Assembly (NCBI RefSeq): GCF_004009905.1
Contig: NZ_ML136891.1
Location: 1-34,123 of the forward strand
Source of the DNA: Lactobacillus xujianguonis
GTDB taxonomy: Bacteria > Bacillota > Bacilli > Lactobacillales > Lactobacillaceae
Direction: 5' to 3'
DNA length: 34,123 nt
Shown here: positions 1-8,455 of the stretch, piece by piece
Numbering within the stretch: the first letter of the stretch is position 1
Layout of the letters: every line of letters starts with the position of its first letter
Translations under genes and position numbers: made by a program
Notes under the pieces: generated by a model
Seen by the model: the letters and a program-made list of their open reading frames with translations, nothing else
Database searches by the model: none
Told to the model about the DNA's origin: nothing

Positions 1-61
1 AAGTGTCTAAAAGCGACAGGGCATATCGTTTTACTACTACTTTAATTCTACAAGAGAACAA

Positions 62-105
62 AAATAGTGAATCAATTATCCCGTCGGATAACTAATTCAC
101 TATTT
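62..105 (-). terminator. Terminator downstream of recD2
   Basis: An 11-bp inverted repeat (62-72 pairing with 95-105) encloses a second 6-bp stem (TTATCC at 76-81 with GGATAA at 86-91). Read on the minus strand it starts 12 bases after the recD2 stop and is followed by TTTTTG. The shape fits an intrinsic terminator ending the gpmB-TPR-recD2 transcript, although the U-run is short. Bases 1-60 hold nothing I can identify. Confidence 0.65.
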
Positions 106-117
106 AGCTTAGAATGT

Positions 118-2487
118 TTATTTTGCTTTTAAGGATATTCCCTCCATCCCAATCATTGGATCGATCATTCCTAAGTAGATTTTAGCTTTTGTCAAAATAT
201 AATCTTCAGTTTCTTCTTCAGCTTGCTTTTGCTCTTGCTCAGTTACAGACACTGGCTCTTTTTTCTCTTTAGGTTCAGTAACTTTCACATCCAATAACTT
301 GCGCAATTTTTGTGTTAATCCGGTTTTCCGGTCATTTCCTGGAGTATTAAACGCAGCAATAAAGGCGCGCGGATCACCAACCAACACCAAGTTCTTCTCT
401 GCCCGAGTAATTGCAGTATAAAGCAAATTGCGCTTGAGCATCATAAAATTCTGCATGGTTAAATTCAGAACAACTAATGGAAATTCTGATCCTTGCGATT
501 TATGGATTGTAATTGCATAGGCACGGGTGAGATCATTTAGATCTTTGCGATTAAATTCAACTTCTCGCTCTTCAAAATTAGCTACTAGGCAGCACTTACT
601 ATCATCTTCATTAATTGCTACTACCTTGCCAATTTGCCCATTATAAATGTCCTTTTCAGGGTTATTTTGTAGCTGCAAAACGCGATCGCCAATTCGAAAA
701 ACTTCTTGATGAGCTTCAATCGCTTTGCGTTTTGGGCCATCTGGATTCATAATTTCTTGAATAATGTCATTTAAATTGTTTACTCCACCATTACCAAGAT
801 ACATGGCGCTTAAAACTTGAATATCATCTTTTTCAAAACCACGCTTTAAAGCTAATTCAACAATTTGTCCGACGGCATCCGCCACTAATTGTGGCTTACA
901 TGGAATAAAAGAATAATTCTTAGTCTTTTTAAAGAGAATATCCTGGTTCTTTCCTTCATTAACATCATGGGCTAAGGTAATAATCGTTGAATCATCACCT
1001 TGTCGGTGAATTTGTTTCAAAATCGTAGTGGGAAAGGCTTGTGACTTAATTAAATCACTAAAGACATTACCCGCACCAACTGAAGGCAGCTGATCCTTAT
1101 CTCCCACAAACACAATGTGGCGAGTTTGATTAATGCTGGATAATAATTGCTTAAAGAGAAACATATCAACCATGGACATCTCATCAATAATTAAAATTTC
1201 GCCATTTAACTCATTTAAATCTTCAGCATTATTATCACCAATGCCTAAACCTAACATCCTGTGAATGGTTTTAGCAGAAATTCCTGTGATCTCGCTCATT
1301 CTCTTAGCGGCACGTCCTGTTGGCGCTGCTAATAAGAATGGCGGATCTTCACTATATAAAGCAGAAGCGGGAATATCAGCTAACCGGCGTAAAACCAGCA
1401 AGATTCCGTTGATAATAGTTGTTTTTCCTGTCCCAGGTCCACCAGTCAAAATTGAAATCGGATGGTTAACGGCATTTTTAATCGCTTGTTTTTGCGTGTC
1501 ATCATACTTGATCTTTAAATATTTTTCGGCATTGACAATGGCATCAGCAATATCTTCATCGTCATATTGCTCATCTTTTTGTAGTTCTCGTTTATCAACG
1601 AGATTTTTCATCAAGCGGGCAATCGCCACTTCAGTTTCATAAATATTGGCAAGTGCAGCTACTTCGTCATTAACAATAATTTTGCCATCTTCTTGCAACT
1701 GATTAATTTCATCGGCAATGACACCATACTTTTCCGCGTCTAAGAGCTTAGCACTTTCAACCACTAATTCCTTTAACTCAACATAAGTATTACCATCACT
1801 AGTTAAAGCATTTAATAAAACTTGAAAAATTGCTCCTTTAATTCTTTTCGGATCAGTCGCACTAATACCCAATTCTTGTCCGATCTGATCTGCTGTCTTA
1901 AAACCATAGCCAGGCACTTCGGCAACGAAAGCATAAGGATCTTCTTCTAACTTTTTAATGGTCTCGCCATGATTCAACTGATACAAGCGCGTAGCTGTTT
2001 TACGTCTAATTCCATATTGTCCCAGCTTTAGCATCACTTCAGCAAAAGAATCCATACTATTAATTCCAGATAATAAACTATCCTTCTGCTTCTGAGTTAG
2101 AAATAAAGTTGAAATCTTCGCCGGATTTTCTTTTAAAATAGCCAAGGCATTTAAACCTAAATCATCAATGATTTTTTCAGCTGCTTTTTTACCAATCCCT
2201 GGGAATTTATTAGAACTTAAATAGCGGGTTAAACTGCCTTCTTCATGTGGTAACACCTGCTTGTAGGTATCTGCTCTAAACTGCAAGCCAAACTTATTAT
2301 GCATGACCAATCGACCATCAAAGCGGTAACTACCAGCAACTTGAATCTCACCAAAATTTCCAGTGACTTTGATTTCATCACGAGTATAACCTTCTAGTTT
2401 ACCAATAATTTCAACACTTAGAATTTTATACATGTCTTGGTCGTTTTCAAAAACAATACCATTGACTTTACCAGTAAATTCAACCAT
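118..2487 (-). CDS. recD2: RecD2-type superfamily 1 DNA helicase
   Basis: This 789-residue protein is an ATP-dependent 5'-3' DNA helicase of the RecD2/YrrC family, the RecD-like helicase that works without RecBC and is linked to DNA repair and replication fork upkeep. The N-terminal part carries an OB-like segment and helix-hairpin-helix motifs (FPGIGKKAA near 95-103, VPGYGFKTAD near 191-200). The helicase core has Walker A GGPGTGKTT (349-357), Walker B IIDEMSM (433-439) and the late motif YTAITRA (690-696), with UvrD-like C-terminal sequence. The last ~60 residues are a charged K/E/Q-rich tail. The ATG overlaps the end of the TPR gene by 8 bases, with an AGGGAAAAG ribosome site inside that gene, which points to translational coupling. 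Length and motifs are normal for the family. Confidence 0.96.
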   Translation of the reverse strand: MVEFTGKVNGIVFENDQDMYKILSVEIIGKLEGYTRDEIKVTGNFGEIQVAGSYRFDGRLVMHNKFGLQFRADTYKQVLPHEEGSLTRYLSSNKFPGIGKKAAEKIIDDLGLNALAILKENPAKISTLFLTQKQKDSLLSGINSMDSFAEVMLKLGQYGIRRKTATRLYQLNHGETIKKLEEDPYAFVAEVPGYGFKTADQIGQELGISATDPKRIKGAIFQVLLNALTSDGNTYVELKELVVESAKLLDAEKYGVIADEINQLQEDGKIIVNDEVAALANIYETEVAIARLMKNLVDKRELQKDEQYDDEDIADAIVNAEKYLKIKYDDTQKQAIKNAVNHPISILTGGPGTGKTTIINGILLVLRRLADIPASALYSEDPPFLLAAPTGRAAKRMSEITGISAKTIHRMLGLGIGDNNAEDLNELNGEILIIDEMSMVDMFLFKQLLSSINQTRHIVFVGDKDQLPSVGAGNVFSDLIKSQAFPTTILKQIHRQGDDSTIITLAHDVNEGKNQDILFKKTKNYSFIPCKPQLVADAVGQIVELALKRGFEKDDIQVLSAMYLGNGGVNNLNDIIQEIMNPDGPKRKAIEAHQEVFRIGDRVLQLQNNPEKDIYNGQIGKVVAINEDDSKCCLVANFEEREVEFNRKDLNDLTRAYAITIHKSQGSEFPLVVLNLTMQNFMMLKRNLLYTAITRAEKNLVLVGDPRAFIAAFNTPGNDRKTGLTQKLRKLLDVKVTEPKEKKEPVSVTEQEQKQAEEETEDYILTKAKIYLGMIDPMIGMEGISLKAK

Positions 2488-3127
2488 TTTTCTTTTCCCT
2501 GTCGTTAATCATTTTTAAAATTGCAGCATATTGATCACGGGCATGTTGGTAGTATTTCTCATCCAGCTGCTTAGCCTGGTCAAAAAATTCTTCTGCTTGG
2601 TCACGATTCTCATTTAAGAGACAAACCCCTAATAAGAAATAGATTTTGGCAGTCCTTTGCTGTTCTGGAATTTTTTGATAGCTAGTTAAAGCTTGCTGCA
2701 TATCACCCAAACTAAGCCAAATATCACCCAGCAGCTCGTAAACTCTGTTATCTACTTCTTTAATAGTTAAAGCAAAAGCCAATGCCCTTTGTCCTTGACC
2801 TAATTTAAGATAGGTTAAGGCCTTTTGATACAAGGTTAAGGCATCATTCGGAATTTGATCAAGCAAAGTTAGAGCCTGATCAAATTCTCCTTGCATGTAA
2901 TAACAAACAGCAAGATTATAAAATAATTCTTGTGGCTTTTTGACTAAATGCTCTGCTTCTTCTAATAATTTTTGTGCTTGATCAAAACTACCTTGTTCAA
3001 TTAAGTAAGTCGAAAGTTGCAGATAATTTTCTGTCTTTTGTGGATGTTGATCAATTTTTTTAACTAATAAATGAATGGCGCGGTCAACCTTGCCCGCGTC
3101 ATATAAGTTTGCTATTTCTTTATCCAT
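2480..3127 (-). CDS. TPR-repeat protein
   Basis: A 215-residue cytoplasmic protein made almost wholly of tetratricopeptide repeats: helical pairs with the spacing LYDAG..A, YLIEQGSFDQA, YYMQGEFDQA, YLKLGQGQRA, WLSLGDMQQA. No signal peptide, membrane segment or enzyme motif is visible, so it is probably a protein-protein adaptor; the partner is unknown. The start used is the ATG at 3127, whose A is shared with the stop of the upstream phosphatase gene (TAATG); an upstream in-frame codon would run into that gene. Its 3' end overlaps recD2 by 8 bases. Position between gpmB and recD2 suggests co-expression but does not by itself show a role in DNA repair. Confidence 0.85.
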   Translation of the reverse strand: MDKEIANLYDAGKVDRAIHLLVKKIDQHPQKTENYLQLSTYLIEQGSFDQAQKLLEEAEHLVKKPQELFYNLAVCYYMQGEFDQALTLLDQIPNDALTLYQKALTYLKLGQGQRALAFALTIKEVDNRVYELLGDIWLSLGDMQQALTSYQKIPEQQRTAKIYFLLGVCLLNENRDQAEEFFDQAKQLDEKYYQHARDQYAAILKMINDREKKNG

Positions 3128-3786
3128 TATAACGAATCCGTCTTTGATAATTTTCTGCCTAAATAATCTGTTTCGTTCCAAACTACTGGCTTAAAAGTTT
3201 GACCACCATCATCTGTTTCAAGAATCGTCAAACTAGTATTACTTAAACCGCCGCGCTTACGTACATCTTTTAGCGGAGAGCCTAATAGACCTCCCATAAT
3301 GGCAGACAAAGCAGCGCCATGACTGACTGCTAACACCTTATCATCAGCTTCTGGAAAGCGCTGAGCCATTTCTTGGGCAAAATTCTTTCCTCTGACAATG
3401 ACATGTTCATAGTTTTCCCCATGAAGTTCTGTCGGATCATATTGTTCAGGATGATTCCAAAAGTTATCAATTTGCTTAGGATATTTCTTCGCAGCATCAT
3501 CAAATTTCATGCCTTCCATATCCCCCAAATTAAACTCACGCAATCTTTCATCGATCACAACTGGTAAGTTAGAATTCATAGCATCATCAATTCCCTGGGC
3601 GGTATTAAAAGCCCGTTGTAAAGGACTGGCAAAAATCGCCCTAAACTTAGTACCTTTTAGATGGTGTCCCAATTTTTTAATGTCTTCTAAGCTTTGAGGT
3701 AATAAAGGTGAATCACCGTGACCACCTTGAAAGCGACTAGCTAAATTCCATTCAGTTTTTCCATGACGCACAAAATAAATCTGCAT
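3127..3786 (-). CDS. Histidine phosphatase, phosphoglycerate mutase family
   Basis: A 219-residue member of the histidine phosphatase (phosphoglycerate mutase/GpmB-like) superfamily. The N-terminal RHGKTEWN motif supplies the catalytic histidine, ASPLQRAFNTA carries the second arginine, and VSHGAAL supplies the second catalytic histidine. It is cofactor-independent in type and may be a broad phosphatase rather than a true glycolytic mutase; the substrate cannot be read from sequence. The start is the ATG at 3786 giving MQIYFVRHG; an AAGGAG site lies 12 bases upstream. A longer reading would include 12 residues with no family match. It is the first gene of a three-gene unit with the TPR protein and recD2. 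Confidence 0.9.
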   Translation of the reverse strand: MQIYFVRHGKTEWNLASRFQGGHGDSPLLPQSLEDIKKLGHHLKGTKFRAIFASPLQRAFNTAQGIDDAMNSNLPVVIDERLREFNLGDMEGMKFDDAAKKYPKQIDNFWNHPEQYDPTELHGENYEHVIVRGKNFAQEMAQRFPEADDKVLAVSHGAALSAIMGGLLGSPLKDVRKRGGLSNTSLTILETDDGGQTFKPVVWNETDYLGRKLSKTDSL

Positions 3787-3812
3787 AGTACATTTTTTCT
3801 CCTTATAAGGAT

Positions 3813-3821
3813 ATTGTAGCA
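3813..3821 (-). promoter_or_regulatory. Extended -10 promoter for gpmB-TPR-recD2
   Basis: On the minus strand TGC precedes TACAAT (-10 at 3813-3818), an extended -10 element. The -35 region (TTAAAC about 17 bases upstream) is weak. The predicted start near 3806 leaves a leader of about 20 bases with an AAGGAG site. A terminator for the upstream transcript lies 70 bases away, so a promoter is needed here. Confidence 0.6.
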
Positions 3822-3892
3822 AAAAGCCTGTTAAAGTTTAATTCTTTCTAGTCTTTTTCCATCTTATCACACACGTGTTCTAAATAACAATT

Positions 3893-3923
3893 AAAAAAAG
3901 AGCTGAGAAATCATTCCCAGCTC
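3893..3923 (-). terminator. Terminator downstream of mnmA
   Basis: On the minus strand GAGCTG.GAA pairs with TTC.CAGCTC (3900-3923) with one mismatch pair, followed by seven T. It begins about 10 bases past the mnmA stop and is a clear intrinsic terminator. Confidence 0.9.
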
Positions 3924-3933
3924 AAATTATTTT

Positions 3934-5407
<1,474 letters not shown>

Positions 5408-5432
5408 TATTTTCCCTCACTTATTTATAATA

Positions 5433-5457
5433 AGTTGCTTTCTTTTTAAAAGCAACT
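5433..5457 (-). promoter_or_regulatory. Hairpin overlapping the desulfurase stop codon
   Basis: AGTTGCTTT (5433-5441) and AAAGCAACT (5449-5457) form a perfect 9-bp stem with a 7-base loop. The TAG stop of the desulfurase gene (5456-5458) lies at the base of the stem. No U-run follows on the minus strand, so it is not a classical terminator; it may be an mRNA stability or processing element between the desulfurase and DUF1831. Confidence 0.45.
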
Positions 5458-6613
5458 ATTTATTGCGATTTTGAATTTTCAAAACAATTTTACTTAAAGT
5501 TTGAGCAAAAGCTCTTACTTCCTCACCTGTATTATACCGTCCAAATGAAATTCTGATCGATTCATTAATACGTGGTGAATCTGGACCAAAGCAAGCAAGC
5601 AAAACATGCGACGGTTCAAGTGAACCAGCGGTACATGCTGAACCACCAGATACAGCAAAGCCAGCCAAGTCAAGATTAGTTTGTAAAGCAGTCGTAGAAA
5701 CACCTACTAGATGCAAATTTAACACATGATGTGACATCGTTGGACCACGACCACCATTAACTTCATATTTGACTTGTTGAGCATCTAATTCTTGCAAAAT
5801 TAGATCTTGAAAGTGCTCATATTTTTCTTGTAAAGTTTGATGTCCAATTGACATCACTTCTTTAACCGCTTCGCCAAAGCCTGCAATTCCAGGTACATTT
5901 TCCGTTCCTGCTCGCCGTTTCATCTCTTGTTCCCCACCGAGAACCAAATTAGGAAGATTAATATCCTTATTTTCATATAAAAATCCTAAAAACTTCGGAC
6001 CGTTGATTTTATGAGCAGAAACAGAAAGCAAGTCAATATGCATCTTTTTAACATCAATATCAACTGTACCCATACCCTGTACATTATCGACGTGAAAATA
6101 GGCTTTAGTATCCTTAACCAGATTTCCGATCTCTTGTAACGGCATGATGGTACCGACTTCATTATTAACCGCCATCACTGACACTAAAATAGTTTCTGGT
6201 GTCAGATATTCTTTTAACTGGTCTAAAGAAATATGCCCCGTTTCATCCACGTCTAAGTATTTAACGTCGAAACCTTCTTGTTCCAACCGTTTCATTGGAT
6301 TCAAAACTGAAGGGTGTTCAATTTTGGTGGTTACAATTCTCTTACCAAGCTCTTGGCGACTATGTGCTGTACCTAAAATAGCCGTATTATTACTTTCTGA
6401 GCCACCTGAAGTAAAGATAATTTCACCATCATAAGCATTAATTGCTTGGGCAATTTCATGACGCGCAATATCAACTGTATGACGGGCTTTTCGCCCTAAT
6501 TCATAAGTGCTAGAAGCATTACCGAAATCATTCTTCATTTCATCAGTAATCACTTCAATTACTTTAGGTGACATCGGCGTGGTTGCCGCATTATCTAAAT
6601 AAATTTCCCGCAC
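5456..6613 (-). CDS. Cysteine desulfurase (NifS/IscS family, YrvO-like)
   Basis: A 385-residue PLP-dependent cysteine desulfurase that removes sulfur from cysteine as an enzyme-bound persulfide. The PLP lysine is K202 in SVSAHKINGPKF and the persulfide cysteine is C327 in SGGSACTAGSLEPSHV, a loop form seen in the IscS/NifS class that gives sulfur to several acceptors. The usual VDAVQ PLP-binding motif reads VDNVQG (175-180). Context with DUF1831 and mnmA points to tRNA thiolation as the main job, as for YrvO of Bacillus; no iscU or other Fe-S genes are nearby. The start is GTG at 6613, one base after the mtnN stop, with only a weak ribosome site, which suggests coupling to mtnN. The ATG two bases upstream is out of frame. 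Confidence 0.93.
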   Translation of the reverse strand: MREIYLDNAATTPMSPKVIEVITDEMKNDFGNASSTYELGRKARHTVDIARHEIAQAINAYDGEIIFTSGGSESNNTAILGTAHSRQELGKRIVTTKIEHPSVLNPMKRLEQEGFDVKYLDVDETGHISLDQLKEYLTPETILVSVMAVNNEVGTIMPLQEIGNLVKDTKAYFHVDNVQGMGTVDIDVKKMHIDLLSVSAHKINGPKFLGFLYENKDINLPNLVLGGEQEMKRRAGTENVPGIAGFGEAVKEVMSIGHQTLQEKYEHFQDLILQELDAQQVKYEVNGGRGPTMSHHVLNLHLVGVSTTALQTNLDLAGFAVSGGSACTAGSLEPSHVLLACFGPDSPRINESIRISFGRYNTGEEVRAFAQTLSKIVLKIQNRNK

Positions 6614-6614
6614 A

Positions 6615-7310
6615 TTAATTCATCTTTTCTATATAGTCAGTAATTAATTCCGCTGCCTTTGCGCCAACTTTTTTGACAAAAACATCAAAATCTTCACTAG
6701 CAGAGCCATCACCATTATCAGAAATTGCTCGCATCGCAACTAATGGTTTCTTAAAGGCATAAGCAACTTGGGCAAAAGCCGCACCTTCCATTTCACAAGC
6801 TAAAGCATCTGGGAAAGTTGCCTTGATTTCATCTTTTTGCTTACTTGATGCCACAAAAGAATCGCCAGTGACTACTAACCCTTCACGAAAGGCAACATTT
6901 TGCTCCTTAAGATACTTTGCAAAAGCTGCTCTTTCTGGTGAATCTAATACAAACTGGGCAGGTTGTTGCGGGATTTGTCCTTCAACATAATCACCTGCTG
7001 CTGTATTATGAGCATCATAGTACATAAAGGACTTAGCTAAGACTAAATCTTCTTGATGCACATCTGTCGCTAAAGCACCTGCAGAACCTGTCATGAAAAT
7101 AACATCAACGTCAACATTACTTAATAAACTAGCTAAGTTCATTGCAGCTTGAACTTTGCCAATACCGCTTAAACCTAAATAAACATCATTTCCATTAACA
7201 GAAAAATGTTCGAATTCAGTTGATCCGAACATTTCTTTCTTTTCTGAGTGGAAATGATTACGATAAAATTCGGCTTCCTCAGCCATTGGGACAATAATCG
7301 CAATCTTCAT
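6615..7310 (-). CDS. mtnN: 5'-methylthioadenosine/S-adenosylhomocysteine nucleosidase
   Basis: A 231-residue MTA/SAH nucleosidase that cleaves adenine from methylthioadenosine and S-adenosylhomocysteine, recycling by-products of polyamine synthesis, methylation and quorum-signal pathways. Family marks seen are the N-terminal MKIAIIVPMAEE with the acidic residue at 12, the CEMEGAA motif (E175) that contacts the ribose, and the catalytic aspartate D198 in AISDNGDG. The start is ATG at 7310, seven bases after GAGG; an earlier ATG at 7322 has no ribosome site. It sits between a small membrane protein gene and the cysteine desulfurase, with one base to the latter. Length is typical. Confidence 0.95.
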   Translation of the reverse strand: MKIAIIVPMAEEAEFYRNHFHSEKKEMFGSTEFEHFSVNGNDVYLGLSGIGKVQAAMNLASLLSNVDVDVIFMTGSAGALATDVHQEDLVLAKSFMYYDAHNTAAGDYVEGQIPQQPAQFVLDSPERAAFAKYLKEQNVAFREGLVVTGDSFVASSKQKDEIKATFPDALACEMEGAAFAQVAYAFKKPLVAMRAISDNGDGSASEDFDVFVKKVGAKAAELITDYIEKMN

Positions 7311-7331
7311 TTCTATCCTCATTTCAATTAT

Positions 7332-7664
7332 TTACAAGTGAAATAATGCTAATAAAACTAACACTATTAATACAAACACTATCAGAATAGCACTATTCAA
7401 TCTTTTTTTCAGTTTTAAACGCTTTTTTTCAGACAGTTCCTCCTTACTTGGAGTGGAAACATCTGAATAATAGACTTCTTGGCCATCATCAGGTAATGGT
7501 TGGCGCGGTGGGTCTTTTTCGTCACGTCTAAAAGCTGGATTAACATCTACTGGAGTTTCTTCATCAGTATCATCAAAAGCTGATTTTACTCGATCAAAGA
7601 TTTGACGAGGTTTATTACTCTTCGCCTTTTGTCTTTTACGATAATCAGAACGCTTTTCAGTCAT
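7332..7664 (-). CDS. Small hypothetical single-pass membrane protein
   Basis: A 110-residue protein of unknown function. The N-terminal third is basic and polar (RKRQKAKSNKPRQ), the middle is acidic and proline-rich (residues ~30-75), and the C-terminus is one strong hydrophobic helix (ILIVFVLIVLVLLALF) preceded by KKRLKLKKRL, ending two or three residues after the membrane. This fits a tail-anchored or N-in/C-out protein with a long cytoplasmic, probably disordered part. The start used is ATG at 7664, which overlaps the end of the Nudix gene by 8 bases and has AAGG in front; a longer reading from 7688 lies inside the Nudix gene. Similar small proteins sit here in related lactobacilli, to my recollection, but none has a known role. 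Confidence 0.75.
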   Translation of the reverse strand: MTEKRSDYRKRQKAKSNKPRQIFDRVKSAFDDTDEETPVDVNPAFRRDEKDPPRQPLPDDGQEVYYSDVSTPSKEELSEKKRLKLKKRLNSAILIVFVLIVLVLLALFHL

Positions 7665-8232
7665 TATCTGCCTTCGTACTTTGAGCACTAGTTAACAACA
7701 TGTTTTCCCAAAAAGTAATGGCATAGATTGTCTTAGCATCGACAATTTTGCCTTCTGATACCAGTCGCTTTAAATCTTCTAAACTGTACCAATCGGAAGT
7801 CAAAAACTCATCTTCATCTAACGATCTTTTGTCTTCAAGTTTAGTCAAGGTATCACAGTAAAATAGATACAACTTTTCATCAGTAAAACCAGGTGAAGAA
7901 TAAAACTCGGTGACTTCTTCCCAGTAATCGGCACGATAGCCGCCTTCTTCATTTAATTCACGTTTCATTGCGTCTAACGGACTAGCATCACTTGGATCAA
8001 TCAAACCAGCTGGGATTTCTAAAGTCAATTGTTTAATTGGTTCACGCCATTGTTTAACTAGCAGCATTTGCTTTTTATCGTTGATGGCCATCACTGCTGA
8101 AGCTGGTTGGTGTGCCGCTACTTCTCTAGTAGCGGTTTCGCCATTAGGAAGTTGAATTGTTCTAACTGACAAGTCAACAATGCGCCCTTTAAAAATCGGC
8201 TGTGAAGAAATCTCGGTCTCTTTTAATTCCAT
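7657..8232 (-). CDS. nudF: Nudix hydrolase, ADP-ribose pyrophosphatase type
   Basis: A 191-residue Nudix hydrolase resembling ADP-ribose pyrophosphatases (NudF/YqkG), which split ADP-ribose into AMP and ribose 5-phosphate. Before the box it has the family's VKQWREP and EIPAGLID segments; the Nudix helix REL.EE.GY follows, and SSPGFTDEKLYLF is the usual ADP-ribose-type downstream motif. The Nudix box is one residue longer than the canonical GX5EX7REUXEEXGU pattern and the first Glu is replaced by Asp (GLIDPSDASPLDAMKREL). The start is ATG at 8232, with AGGGA upstream; it lies 16 bases after the cold-shock-like gene. It overlaps the next gene by 8 bases. Substrate is inferred from similarity only. 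Confidence 0.9.
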   Translation of the reverse strand: MELKETEISSQPIFKGRIVDLSVRTIQLPNGETATREVAAHQPASAVMAINDKKQMLLVKQWREPIKQLTLEIPAGLIDPSDASPLDAMKRELNEEGGYRADYWEEVTEFYSSPGFTDEKLYLFYCDTLTKLEDKRSLDEDEFLTSDWYSLEDLKRLVSEGKIVDAKTIYAITFWENMLLTSAQSTKADND

Positions 8233-8248
8233 TTGTCCATCCCTATCA

Positions 8249-8455
8249 TTATTCGGCCAAAAAGACATTCACACATTGCAAGCCATTCTTGCCTTGCGCT
8301 AATTGATATTTTACTCTCTGGCCAACATTTAAACGTTTATAACCTTCTTCTTTAATTGCAGTATAGAAAACGAAGTAGGATTTATGATTTTGATCATCTT
8401 CAATAAAACCAAAACTACTTCCTTCATCAAACTGCTTAACAGTTCCTAAACGCAT
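8249..8455 (-). CDS. Divergent cold-shock-domain protein
   Basis: A 68-residue protein with the length and pattern of CspA/CspB, a five-stranded OB fold that binds single-stranded RNA or DNA. The RNP1 equivalent reads SSFGFIED and the RNP2 equivalent YFVFYTAI. Compared with the classical KWF, KGFGFI and VFVHFSAI, the first Trp is Gln, the KG before FGFI is SS, and the RNP2 His is Phe, so binding may be weaker or different. The end (GQRVKYQLAQGKNGLQCVNV) matches the Csp beta-4/beta-5 region. Its ATG shares one base with the ileS stop (TAATG), so it is translated as part of the ileS mRNA and falls under the same T-box control. It is not a typical stand-alone cold-shock gene with a long leader. 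Confidence 0.8.
   Translation of the reverse strand: MRLGTVKQFDEGSSFGFIEDDQNHKSYFVFYTAIKEEGYKRLNVGQRVKYQLAQGKNGLQCVNVFLAE

Noticed and set aside
1-20. Resemblance of AAGTGTCTAAAAG at the window start to GTAAGTGTCAAAG at the putative IS end
   Set aside because: Only a short, gapped match with no transposase sequence nearby; not enough to call a second IS end or a long repeat.
1265-1642. 125-codon plus-strand open frame opposite recD2
   Set aside because: It lies wholly inside the conserved helicase core of recD2, including Walker A, and has no ribosome site or recognisable product.
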